Shown piece after piece: positions 22,129-35,732 of a stretch of 64,000 nucleotides of DNA (position 1 is the first letter of the stretch; each line of letters begins with the position of its first letter). This DNA is from Syngnathus acus. Lineage: Eukaryota > Chordata > Actinopteri > Syngnathiformes > Syngnathidae. The notes beneath the pieces are model-generated. The model was not told the origin of the DNA. It saw nothing but the letters and a program-made list of their open reading frames with translations, and made no database searches. Both the position numbers and the translations under genes were made by a program. Location of the stretch: positions 1 to 64,000 of the forward strand of contig NC_051099.1 of the NCBI RefSeq assembly GCF_901709675.1. The letters run 5' to 3'.

Positions 22129-25100
22129 TCAGTATTTGGGTCGCTTCACATCCACCCTGTGGGAAAGAAAAGGAAAAAAAGGCGTTGGGGTCAACATTAT
22201 GAGTCTCGAAGGGGTCCGATTGTTGGGGAACACGATCGAGAGATTCTCATAAAGAGGACCGCTCCAAAGATCGCATGAGTCTCGCCACAACTGACGTCAT
22301 GCGGCCTTTGTGGAACGCAGACTCTAAATTTGGACACAGCCAACAACTCTGAATGCATTTGGAATCATTCATTCATGTACAAATCTCTATACTATACTAC
22401 ACTACACTATAGAGTAGGTCTGAAAGGATGACTCAGATGTAAGTGGGCGGGGTTATATTCCAGAGCACGCTCTTGAATTACAACACTGACATGTTATCGT
22501 AGCATTTACGGCACTTGGAATGTCTTTTCACTACATGGGCAATTCTCAACACAGAGAGCCCTGTGTAGTGGCTAAGGAGACTCACCCGTCGGCCTCCATC
22601 TTCTTTCTCTTCTCGATGATCTGAAACAGAAGAGACGCACCTCATCAGAGAGATAAGACAGCTGAGGAGGAGAACGGGCGCTGCGTCTTCTCACCGCGCT
22701 GATCTTCTTCCACTGGCGGTCCAGCTCGGCTTTCTCGTTGGTCTCCTTGAAGCGGCGAGTCTTGCGGCCCTCCGACATCTTGATGCCATACTGGAAAGCC
22801 GCCCTGTGGGGGTGCAGGCACAGAATAAATACAGCCTCGGCGGGGTCCGTCGTGGCGGCCATATTGGGGATACGTTGACCGAGGTGAGGCGAGGGAGCAC
22901 GCAAAACAACTGTCCCTCGTTCGGGGAAAGCCAAAAGAACAGTTGAATTTTTGATGATTATTCAATGTTCTCGACCTGATCCGGTCAACTGCACGCCCGC
23001 GAGGAGAAAATTGCGACGGGCCCGTTTTGCTGCCGGCAGTTCAATGGCAACAATAAACGTAGAAATAAACAAAAGAAATGAGCCAAAGGTGAGGGCTGCG
23101 TTCACTTTTGGCCAGTGCGTACGTACTTGGGCAGCGCCTCCTTGTTGTTCATGTAGTCGGAATATTCCTCCTGAGTGTCAAAGTCCCAGCGACCCAGCGG
23201 CCCCTTCTTGTTGCCCTGGAAGGCCACATCACGCAGTGGAGTGGTGCCAAATCACACAGTGGTGCCACATGACGCACGGAGGGGCGCACGTGACAAAGCG
23301 TGCAACTCACCTGGTCCATCTTGCTGTAGTCCACTTCTTCGTCGCTGTCTACCGCCAGGTCGTCCATCCTACGGCCGCACGCAGGCACGCACGCACAATT
23401 GACGGTCGGTCGAAAGCAAGCGGCCCAAATGACGGCGAGCTACGTCACGCTTTAACGTGCGAGTGTCTTACGTAGCAGGGTAACACTCAGCGTAAGAGTT
23501 GGACCCGCCGAAGAAATCTCCCAGATGTTCTTTAGCGTCTTTCCTCTGAGAAGGCGTGACGTGCGTTAAGGAGGAGTCACGCACAATTGGTCGGGGCAAG
23601 ACGCACACAAGCTTGTTGCATCATGCCAGCCACCACAGAAGGATATGCATCCTTGCTCTGCCATTGGCCGCCCGCCGTACCTGCAAACTTTTCATTGATC
23701 AACTTGAGCTGATCCCGCACCGACCCTGGACCTGGTTCATGACAACACATTGTGAGTCTCATCCCAGCCAGCGTGCTAGTGAGCAAGGAGGTTGACCATT
23801 CTGCGTCACATACCCGTATCTGCCTCCTCCGCCACCTAGGCGCACACACAGCAGATGTTTTGTATTCAGTTAAACAGCATTCCAGTGTGTGTGTGCGTGT
23901 GCGTGCGTGTTTGTGTATGTTCATGTGCTACTGTGTGGTCATGGTGTATGCATGGATGCGTGGGTGTGTGTGTGCGCGCGCACGTGCGTGCTTGTACATG
24001 AACCTGATTGTTTCTTCAAATCTGGGTGCGTGTGCGCGAACCTGTTGCTCTTTGTCAAAGTAGGCGTGTTTTCGCTTCTTTTCGTCATCTCGGTCCCGGT
24101 CTCGTCGTCTCTCTTTGTCTTTGTGAGGTTTGGACAAAGACGTCGCCGACGGCAAGTAGTCCCCGATGTCATCGAAAATGCTGCGCACGAGACGCACGCG
24201 CACACTTTGACAGCGGTAGAGACAACACGAGGACGGAGAGGGAAGCCCCAAACGTGCATTTGCTTACTGACCCAATGTCAGCTTCGGGAGCTCTTTTTTC
24301 ATCAGCTTTGCCTGAAAGACATTGCAAGCAAAGTACGTGCGTGCGTGAGGTCATCATCATGCAGCCGTGCCTCCCTCTCGTCACCGCCGCCGCGTAGATG
24401 ACCATCATTTCCCGTTTGGCGTTAGCACTAGCATTAAGCATTTGGGGAGGCCCATGAGGCCAAATCATTCAAAACAACGGATAAAATGTCTTGTTTCACC
24501 GTCCCTTAAGAGATTGTACGTGGAATATTTGACAAAATTTGCAACAATCACCTTTGTCCTTCTTCTTGATCTTCTTGTGTCGAGTTCCTTGGCGGAGGTA
24601 AGACAGGATCTGCGTCAGTTTGGAGATGACGATGTCGTTGGTGCTCAGCGTGGTCTGGGCCTGTCACACACACAAACACGCACGCACGGCGGATGAAGGA
24701 TGCGGCTCGCCCGCGCCACAGCGAGCACACACGTACCTCCATACTGGGACAGTCAGCTTTGCTGCGAATGAGCGTGGTGGGAATGTCTGTGTCGGTGAAC
24801 TCGTCGTCGAGGTCCACCACGTACGCCATGCGGCCCGGCAGGAACAGCTCGTTGCGCTCCAGCGCGCCCGAGCGGAACACCATGCGATAGATATTGCGGC
24901 CTGGCCGTCACAAAGTGTCTATTTTCATCAAATGGCACTCACTCCATAAATACGACATTGTGAAAAAATGTGCCAATCGTCATGAATCTCCAGTGTTGGC
25001 GTAAAGCCAGCACAAGTTGAAAATGTACAACATATTATATTGTGCGTGTTCATTTTGGAGTCGCAGTGTGTAATCATATGGCTGGTGACAGTGTATTGAA

Positions 25101-27145
25101 GTCCATGTGTATTTCATCCACAGCGCCCCGTCACGACGCAAAACTTTGCGAGCACGCTCAACTCACCTAGGCGAGTCTTGAACTCAATCTTCTCCTCCGG
25201 TTCCACATCTTTCCTGCCACGCGCGTGCAAGGAGAAAAAGAGTGCCGTCAAGACCATTGACAATAACCCAGGTTGGGAGCGTGAGGTCCTACTTGGCTTC
25301 TTTCTGGACCTTCTCCATCATATCTTCTTCTTCTTTCTCTTTGCTGTTGATCTCAGCTCTCACCTGACCCACAGAAGCAAAGCGCGCTTTAAAGCAGTGC
25401 CTTGCTTTTGGGGTGGCAGACAGTTTTCATTTTTAAACACCATTGGCGCCGCGCTTCAAAACGGTCGCCACTCCGCACTGTGCGCAAAAGCTGCGCTGCA
25501 TTGTGGGAGGTGAGTCCAGGGAAATTAATTGCATTTCTCTTCATTTCAAGACCTCGGTTTGAGGACAGGCTCGACGCACCGCGGTCATACGCCGAGGTTG
25601 CACCATATACCGATTAGAAAGTATTCCAGGGATCGAGTCAACGCCATAGAGAAGTCGGCTGGAGGGAAAATCTTGCATGTGTGCACGCCTCACCTTCTGC
25701 AGCAGAGCAAAGTCCAGACCTTTCACCAAGTGAGTATGCTCCATGTCACCACCCAAGAACTTGGACTCCTGGATCAGCTGACGCCGTTTCTCCGCCGCAG
25801 ACTTGTCCCTGCGTCGCGTTAGCATATAAGCGAGAGACTCGCGCCACCGCGGCGGAGGGCAAGAAGCGCACTCACGCCTCGGCCGAGGGTCCGACGGCTC
25901 GGTAGTTGGCGGTGGTGCTGATCAGTTCTGTCTCCTCGTAGTCCTTGTTGACGCCGTCCCGCCGCTCTCGGGCCCGGTCGCGGTATTTCTCGGCCAGCTC
26001 GCGCTCGCGCTCCATCTCCTGCTGCCGTAGCTTAGCGTAGTAGCTAACGGTCGCACAAATTAGACAGTTATCGAGTGGAAAGAATCGATGCTTGAACAAT
26101 CCATCCCACCTCTTTTTCTTCCTCCTCCTTGCCGCAGGATCTTCATCCTCATTGTAGTCCCTTGGCATTCTGGGTAAACAAAACAAAAAATAGGCACAGG
26201 AATGTGTTAGTGTTGGCAGTTATGCTGCCACTCTATCATCATGCAGTAGTGTGTTATGCCGTCACGCCGTGACAATATTTCACTCTTGTAGTCATGCAGC
26301 TGTCATATTGTCACCTTCTTGTGGTGACGAAGGAATAATGTTATGCTGTTCAAGTCATGTTGTCGCAATGTTATGCTGTCATAGTTTCATGTTCAAATAC
26401 AACTATGATTGTTGTTTGCTTCTATTGCTTGAGTCCAATTGTGTCAGAGACGTACTCATGATGCCTTGACTTGGAGGGTGGAGCTGAAGAAGGTGTGGCC
26501 CGTGGTGTCATCAGCAACTTCCTGAAGTCATCATTGGTCAACTTTGACCTGCAAACCAACACGCGCGTGCACACACTTTTGTTAACGAACTAGCGCACGA
26601 GAGTCAGGACCAAGAGTGTAAATACTTACTGAGCAGCTGATCTGCTGTCATCCACATCGTGACCCTCGGGAGCCAGGGGGTTGGAATAACTCTCCGCTGT
26701 TAACACATTCACATGCGCACGTTAGCGCAAATCTACAAAACGCTCACGTGAGGAGCACACTTGGTTTCCACGTCTACTACTCATTTACTTTCGCTGTTTT
26801 AAGGAAGAAGAAAAAACACTCGTCAAAATCCATATAACCATTTTCAACACCCAACGCTCGTCCCGTTCAGAGTCGCGGGGGGCTGCTGAAGCCATTAAAG
26901 TTACATCCATGGTTTTTCATCTTTTCGCAAGCGTTCAAGGCCGTTACGTCTTTCCTGAAACAGACATCATTTAGCAAGCACAAATGGAGTACGAAGAGCA
27001 TGTCCATTCCGAGTTCCAACTTTTCTGGTTTAGCAAGAAAGCGGCTGGCCAGCACCGTGGTAGCTCAGGCTAGCGTTAGCGTTGCGGTGGTCACGTAGCA
27101 AGCATAAGAGCTGGCATGCTAACAGGGCGACTTACTTTCGGGCAT
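22129..27145 (-). CDS. ik: Protein RED (IK), spliceosome component
   Basis: Twenty exons fit the RED protein: 27136-27145, 26630-26696, 26456-26548, 26110-26169, 25876-26043, 25694-25808, 25293-25363, 25167-25213, 24737-24900, 24552-24660, 24272-24311, 24042-24180, 23814-23835, 23681-23731 (end uncertain), 23472-23545, 23311-23368, 23127-23215, 22695-22803, 22586-22620, 22129-22156. RED is a B-complex spliceosome protein that works with SMU1 and is also needed for mitotic checkpoint function. Diagnostic pieces are SNPLAPEGHDVDD near the start, PRDYNEDEDPAARRRKKK, KRRQLIQESKFLGGDMEHTH, GRMAYVVDLDDEFTDTD, VDSDEEVDYSKMDQG and the end KRPKY. Total is about 516 codons against 557 in human. The difference lies mainly in the RED (Arg-Glu-Asp) repeat, which is only a short RRRDRDRDDEKKRK tract here. 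The junction between exons 14 and 15 does not keep frame with the best splice sites (see findings). Confidence 0.95.
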
Positions 27146-27189
27146 GTTGGCAGTGTCAAGTTGTCAAGCTTCCCCACTGTGCGGATTTG

Positions 27190-27330
27190 CTGTGTTGGAT
27201 TTGTGTTTGTGTGCTTTCAACGACGATGCTGCTGGCAATTCAAGTTCGCTCGCGGAACTGCACTAAGGATATTTGCGTTCCGTTGCCGCGTCTTCTTTTT
27301 CATGCTTCATTGCCGTAGTGGCGAACTGGA
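27190..27330 (-). promoter_or_regulatory. ik: ik upstream region
   Basis: The first ik coding exon contributes only 10 nt (ATG CCC GAA A). The sequence upstream on the minus strand contains no coding sequence and no TATA box in the expected place, so initiation is probably TATA-less, as expected for a housekeeping gene. No certain motif is claimed. Confidence 0.3.
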
Positions 27331-27689
27331 TTAGGACTTTGACGCCCCCTAGTGATCCGGAACGCTTATTGCTTTGTCTAAAACCTGGCTCACACGGCAG
27401 GATTATCGAACCGAAGTAGCCCCGGAACTATTAAAAAAAAAAAAACGGAGATGAATGTCATTGAATGGAATCGATTTAACTAGTAAAAATAAAATGTAAA
27501 AAATAAACAACAAATATAGCTAGATTTGGTGTCATTTCTTTTGTTTAATGTTAGCATCAACTTGAACTGATTGGCAAGCAACGACTTGAAACCTCTTTTG
27601 TGATGAAGAGTTCACAATTTACCAAACTGCTGCTTATAGTCAAGTGAGATAAGTTGAGTGCAACCATGCATTGCTCTGGCGAACGTTCG

Positions 27690-28086
27690 ATCGCTGGACA
27701 TCGCCATGCCTGCTGAGTTCTACGGACCGGACAGTGCGTGACTGCTGTGCATCTGGAGCGGATGGCGGGCGTGCTATCGGGCGGACCGGGCCATTGTACG
27801 AGGGGGAACATCGCGATGAGGTGGACTGTGCGTCTACATCCGTGACGAATGGTGCCGGGACTCTGTTGTGGGATGCCAGCACTGCTCGCCACTGGCGAAG
27901 TTTGTGATCTCCAGGCTGTGGGGTCCTGAACTCTCTCCCCCGTTGTTTTACTTGTGTGTTAATCGTGTGCTGTGTCTCGTCACCGTGGGATAGGGAGAAC
28001 GAAATTTCGGTTTCTTTGTGTGTCTTAGCATGAAGGAATTGACAATGAAGCTGACTCTGACTGACTCTCTGACTCTGACTCTTATC
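27690..28086 (+). mobile_element. LINE-type 3' end with (CTGACT)n tail
   Basis: The stretch from about 27690 reads like the 3' part of a fish non-LTR element. Near its end are GAACGAAATTTCGGTTTC and AATTGACAATGAAGCTGACT, followed by a short CTGACT-type repeat (28055-28082). This layout (GACAATAAAGCTGACT-like motif then microsatellite) is frequent in fish LINE 3' UTRs. No reverse transcriptase is visible, so the copy is strongly 5'-truncated. Confidence 0.5.
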
Positions 28087-28267
28087 TCGAGTTTGGGCTC
28101 TCAAGTCAGAGCGATCAGCCCAACAACAGCTCGTATATCAAAAAGCTTGTAGGTCTGGTGGTTCCTATCTCAAGGCAGCACTTTGAAGAAAAAAATAAAT
28201 AAATATGAAATGATCCAACGCCATTTTTTATTAGGAAAAAATAATGTCAATTTATTTTGGCTAGCAG

Positions 28268-29095
28268 TCAGTTGCAGTAGTTCTGCAGGTCAAAGATGGT
28301 TCTTGCCCTCCGGCAGTTCTCGGTTCGTGGCATCATCTCCGGGTCCCAATCGAAAAGAAAGAAAAAAAGAAAAACAATCAATCCAATATACTATGTAGAG
28401 TGCGTCATTTTCCAGTGGCGCTAACCTCGGGTTCATTGTATTCTTTGACATATTTGGAAAAGCGGACAGACGGTTGGATGATGTCACTGGAAAATCAAGT
28501 CAAGAAAAAGAGAAAACACGCACGACCATGCGTCTCAGCAACATGCTGGCACAGCTCACATTGAAAACCAAAGTCAACAGTCGCCGTGACGACGTCATCG
28601 CCACAATGACATCTCCCCGACGACGGGGTTGCACTTGGGATGCCGAGTAGAATTTCTCAGAACATTTTCTTTTCAGAACAGTTAGTTCGTCCCCTTCGTC
28701 CAAATGGAATCCAAAGCAATGAGTGCAAACAAAACTGGAGGCAGGGCAGATCAATGAATGAAACAATTGATGGATGCAAGACGATACACAGCCGCGGAAA
28801 AACTCGAGCAACCACCCCTGGGAAACTTCGTTTTAAAAGCATTGTGCAACAAAAGGTACATTTGTTTGGACCAATGTGACAAAAACAGCTCATGAAAGTT
28901 ACATTTCAGTACTGATCGAGACATTTTCCAACAGTTTTTTTTTATAATGACCAAAATGACCTCATAAATTCTTACAGTAATACGGTCTGCTTACACGTTT
29001 TCGTCTGTCAGTTAGTCAATGGACATACCTTTAGTGGCGCCAGACATTAATATGAGCAAGACAATGAACGAATCAACAATGGTGGTTTCCGTCAT
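28268..29095 (-). CDS. Candidate small secreted-protein gene, C-terminus like insulin A chain
   Basis: This is a tentative minus-strand gene. A possible first exon (29029-29095) encodes a start and hydrophobic signal-like segment, MTETTIVDSFIVLLILMSGA, ending at a good donor (GTATGT). Possible internal exons are around 28600-28725 (CTHCFGFHLDEGDELTVLK, after CTGCCTCCAG) and 28431-28487 (IIQPSVRFSKYVKEYNEPE, after TTTTCCAG). The last exon (28268-28336) reads MMPRTENCRRARTIFDLQNY then CN and stop. An AATAAA follows within 20 bp (28251-28256). IFDLQNYCN matches the last nine residues of the insulin A chain of several fish as I recall it. However, the A6 and A11 cysteine positions are not conserved and no insulin B chain (LCGxHLV) is found. 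The exon phases I could assign do not all agree. It could be a diverged hormone-like gene, a pseudogene, or chance. Confidence 0.28.
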
Positions 29096-29406
29096 TGTTT
29101 TCCACGGCTGGACATGGTACAGGCTAGGACAGGCGTGACGTGTAGAGCGTGTGAAAACTGCAGTACACAGGTGACCACCCAGGGGCGCCAAACAACAAAG
29201 GACACCTCAACCAAACTATACCCGACAGACAACATGACGAGACGAGAACCTGTTGACCCCAACAAAGAAAATGATTAGAACTTGACCAGACCCAAATCAA
29301 GATCAGATCAGAGCCAACGAGATCTCACTTGTACTTGCAGCTTATAACATCGTATGTTGACTTTAGCGTATTTTTATCTTTGACCATGAGAGAGGAGCAT
29401 CGCAAC

Positions 29407-29682
29407 CAATGTTCCCTCTAATTTTTCAAGTATCTGGGCATAGACACAAGCTCCCTGAGCAAACTGAGGACTACAGTGAGCAACATCAGGTCGCTTCGGG
29501 GGGGGGGGGCATGGGGTGCTAATGGGACGTCCAACGCTGCGTGTTCGTTTCGCTTCGGGGGGGGGGGGGGGGGGTGCTAATGGGGGGGCGGGGGATGTTT
29601 ATGCGCTGGATAGATTTCTTGTGCGCTGAGAACTTGCGGGCAGTGCGCGATTGCGCACGCGCGCAGCTTAGAGGGAACATTG
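29407..29682. mobile_element. 276-bp non-autonomous hAT element
   Basis: Termini CAATGTTCCCTCTAA and TTAGAGGGAACATTG are inverted repeats, flanked by a perfect 8-bp target duplication ATCGCAAC (29399-29406 and 29683-29690). The 8-bp duplication points to the hAT superfamily. The interior carries two G-runs in CGCTTCGGGGGGGGG contexts and the GCGCACGCGCGCAGC block next to the right end. No coding capacity. Confidence 0.88.
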
Positions 29683-29699
29683 ATCGCAACACGTCCAAT

Positions 29700-30190
29700 C
29701 ATGCAATACAGCCAGGGGTTTTGAACTATATTTGTCGGAGGGCCAGAATCTTATTGGGCGCCGGATCCCAATATATAAATGAAATTTTAAAAAATCAAAT
29801 TTGGCAGGACATTAATTTTTTTTAATGTTTACATTTTATTTTCAATTGTGTTATAAAACTGAAGGCATTTTTAGCCTTTGTAATTTCCGTTGTTGCTGTT
29901 TTTAGTTGATTTAGTGTGGAACGCATATTTTCGTTTTGAGCCTCATAATTATGGAATCCGTTCGCGGGCCGAATTGGACAGTTCAGCGGGCCGGGTGGGT
30001 TCTGCAATAAAATACAGTATTCCGAAACCGTTGTCGTACGATAAACTAAAAAAACTATGATAAACCAGCAACAGTTCAAGGGTTAAAGCAAGCGTTCTCG
30101 GTGAGCGGCATCAAAGTGTGTCAAGGAGGTTGTAAAAGACTTAAAAAAAAAAAAAAAAACTAAAAAAAAAAAAAAGGGGGGGGGGGAGTA
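29700..30190. other. Intergenic stretch with hAT-like fragments and homopolymers
   Basis: CCAGGGGTTTTGAACTATAT at 29711 and GGGCCGAATTGGACAGTTCA near 29967 resemble interior or terminal parts of hAT elements with GGGCCAG/CGGGCCG motifs, but I could not pair two ends. Poly-A runs and a G-run occupy 30142-30188. No gene is seen. Confidence 0.4.
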
Positions 30191-30790
30191 GGAAAGGTCG
30201 TAAAAGATTTTACGACGGCAGCCATGTTGGCTTGGTTAATGTTTGAGAACGACAGGTGACAGAAAATGGATGTCCAGAAAAACACAGGTGCGCCTTATTA
30301 CCTACATACATATTTTTAATTTATTATTTTCATTTTTAGATCGAGATACACTCTTTCGTCAAGCCAAAACGCCCATTTTAAAAATGACTCAAATAATTGG
30401 AGCCCTAAAATATCATTTTTATTTGTATGACCACAGTAAACAAACACATGTATCGATAAGGCGTTTATATATTTTTTTTATTGAATTTACAATTATCTTT
30501 GCTTTTATCATTGCTATTATTGTAAATGATGTAATTATCTCATCTCATCAAAATGCTGGAGCCGCACCCACCCACAACAACGATAATAATAATAATAATA
30601 ATAATAATAGTAATAATAATAATCATAATAAAAGTTTAACTTTGATTTTATAAAATATGTTGTATAATTTAATTAATTAAAACCGTTTTTACAATTGTTT
30701 GGTCAGTTGAACGCAACTTTATAAAATGTTTTTACATCAAAGACGAATATTGATCATTTTATTAGCGCGTCAAAGATTAACATATAATAC
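30191..30790. other. AT-rich intergenic stretch, no gene seen
   Basis: AT-rich sequence with an (AAT)n microsatellite at about 30585-30630. An open frame of 136 codons spans 30243-30653, but it is built of AT-rich codons ending in poly-Asn from the microsatellite, so I do not treat it as a gene. Confidence 0.5.
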
Positions 30791-30793
30791 TTA

Positions 30794-31722
30794 CCGTTTT
30801 TTTCCGTGTATAATACGCCCCCATGTATAATACGCACCCTAACAATGGCATGTTGATGCTGGAAAAAAGCCTGTACCCATGTATAATACGCACCCAATTT
30901 TTTTTTTTTTTTTTTAATTTCTTTTTTTTCTCTTTTTTTTAAGTCCCAATGATCGTCACACACGCAGGGAGGCAATGGGTCCCATTTTTATAGTCTTTGG
31001 TATGGTCTTAACTAGGCTGGATGTATTTTTTTTGTTGGCGTTGATTTCTCCGACTGCCCGTAAAGGCACCACCGCGATCAGATGAAAAGAGAGGAAAGTG
31101 ACGTGCGGACATGTGAAAAAGGCGGCTCTGTATGGGAGAGACGTTGAAGAGGAATAAAAACACCCTTGGAAACCAAAACTTGCCCCTCGTCGTGACTCGG
31201 AGCCGCAACAAATGTTTCGGATTTGTGTAGGGTACATTGTGACAGCAAACGAGCAGGTGATCGAGCAAGCGTCTGATACGAGAGCATTGCGTTCGTATGG
31301 AGCGTGTTTGAAGTGAACAGCAGAGACGAAAGGAACAAGGCAAAGTGTTGTGAAATAAAATATTACCTGTAATACGCATTTTGTTATTTGCTGATTGTAT
31401 TAAACTATCACATTCATTGTCAGTCAAGAAGAGAAGAGGACTATTATCCCTTCTTTGACGAAATGACCAGAGCACAGTACAAACACACTATTGTTCTTTC
31501 GGTATTTATTCAACCCACATTCTTTCACAACATGACAAGAAGAGAACAATACATAAATCAATACTCGTACCAGTACCATGATTTTCTTAAAAAAAAAAAA
31601 AAAAAAAAAATTTAATTAAAAAAAAAAAATTAAAAAAGAATTGTACCCATGTATAATGCGCACCCCAGATTTTAGGACAATAAATTAGTTAAATTTTGCG
31701 TATTATACACGGAAAAAAACGG
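30794..31722. mobile_element. 929-bp non-autonomous Tc1/mariner-like element
   Basis: Inverted termini CCGTTTTTTTCCGTGTATAA (about 25 bp, through TACGC) are perfect at both ends and flanked by TA on each side (30792-30793, 31723-31724), fitting the TA target preference of the Tc1/mariner group. Subterminal copies of CCATGTATAATACGCACC occur near 30832 and 30877 on the left and as CCATGTATAATGCGCACC near 31647 on the right. The interior shows no transposase, only short frames and poly-T/poly-A runs. Pogo/Tigger assignment is possible; the superfamily is inferred from the TA flanks. Confidence 0.75.
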
Positions 31723-31729
31723 TAGGTAG

Positions 31730-32940
31730 AAACGGAGAAACGTGAAAAAAGTGTGTGACTTTCATATACTTTTGTATTTGTTTTAACGTTTAAGAAGTAA
31801 TTAGCGGCTCTAAATTTGATGGCTTTCCTTTGAAATACGACAAATTAATTGCACCACTAACAGGAGATAAATTAGGTGTTTTACACGCATGCACACACGC
31901 GCGCGCGCACACAGAGGTGAATAGTGTGTGTGTGTACCTAATAAAGTGTCTCTTTTGGGCCTCAGACAAAGAAAAGCCATGAGTGTAAAACAATAAAAAG
32001 CTAAACTCGTAAATCCATAAATCGTCGACAATGACTGGTCGCCGCCGCAAAATTTCACACGCTTCAAAAGGACAACTGAGACCGTGCGGTCAAGAACGGT
32101 GTCAATTGTTTTTCCTTCCTTTTACTGAAACTCTCAAAACTAGACATCAAGTGTGACCTTGAGACTATTCTGCTAACATTTTTCGCTTTATCTGTTTTGT
32201 TTGTTTTCTGACAGCTTCCCGTTTGCTGATCAATTCATTTGAGTGTGCAACTCCCAAAAATGTCAAAGAAAAAATATGCAATATGCTTTTAATTGCCAGA
32301 ATTATTAAAAGAGTAACGTGGGCGATGAAGTTTCTAAAAATTAAAATAAAAACATTTGAGTTTCTAAAAATATCAGTTTGACTAGATTTGAACATCTCGA
32401 ATGAAAACATTAATTGTCTTAATTGAATTTACAAGATGAAAACAAATGATACAATAATAAACGATAGACGCTCTGAATTAATGAAATGGATTTTAAAATT
32501 TTTAATTTGGGGGCAAATACATCAAACAAAATATCAACGTCAGTTGTCGTTAAATTGGAAAGTCGGTTTATAAAAAAAAAAAAAGGCAGGCATGCAACTT
32601 TCGACTTTTCATGGCTATTGGGGACACGTCGGAACTAATGACACACATTGCAGCAGCCGATCATATTTATCATGCATGTAAAGTTTTTTTGTTGTTATAT
32701 ATAAAGTCAGAGTGAATGGGCTCTTTGTTCATGCATGTAAAGTGTGTGTGTATATATGTTCTTTGTTGAAATTTCCTATTAACTGAAATGAATCAAATAG
32801 CGATGAATTGGTTTTCCTATGTTTCATGAAAACGTATAGCGGCACTACCAAAGTTGAAAGTTTTCACGGGCTTGTGCGGATGCTCAAGATGAGGGAGGGA
32901 TGGACGAAGGGGGATGTGGTTGCAGGTGAGCGCAATAAAG
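31730..32940. other. Upstream region of cdx1, no gene seen
   Basis: AT-rich non-coding sequence with an alternating ACAC/GCGC tract near 31885-31915, a TGTG tract near 31925-31937, and a pair of CATGCATGTAAAG copies (32671 and 32731). This is a plausible place for distal cdx1 control elements. No convincing reading frames. Confidence 0.45.
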
Positions 32941-32943
32941 TCG

Positions 32944-32969
32944 GCCACGTGACCAGGCCGCATTATAAG
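32944..32969 (+). promoter_or_regulatory. cdx1: cdx1 core promoter (TATA box and E-box)
   Basis: TATAAG at 32964-32969 lies about 198 bp before the start codon, in an otherwise GC-rich region, and is preceded by an E-box CCACGTGACC at about 32945. An AATAAAG just upstream (about 32934) resembles a caudal-type binding site. The likely transcription start is near 32995. Confidence 0.5.
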
Positions 32970-33161
32970 GGCCCGCGGAGGTGCGCAGGGGGGTGGGGGG
33001 CAGCAGTTGGAGACGCTCGGGCCTACGGACTCGGACCGGCCACACGCGCGTCAGGCGAGAGAGCTAACGAGGGAGGGAGGGAGCTTGCCTTCTCCCCATA
33101 CCCACACCCACACCCACACACACACTCACACTCCTGCTCTTCCTCACACCCGCCAGCCAAA

Positions 33162-35732
<2,571 letters not shown>

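Noticed and set aside
30243-30653. 136-codon open frame near the hAT fragments
   Set aside because: AT-biased codons and a poly-Asn end from an (AAT)n microsatellite; no domain.
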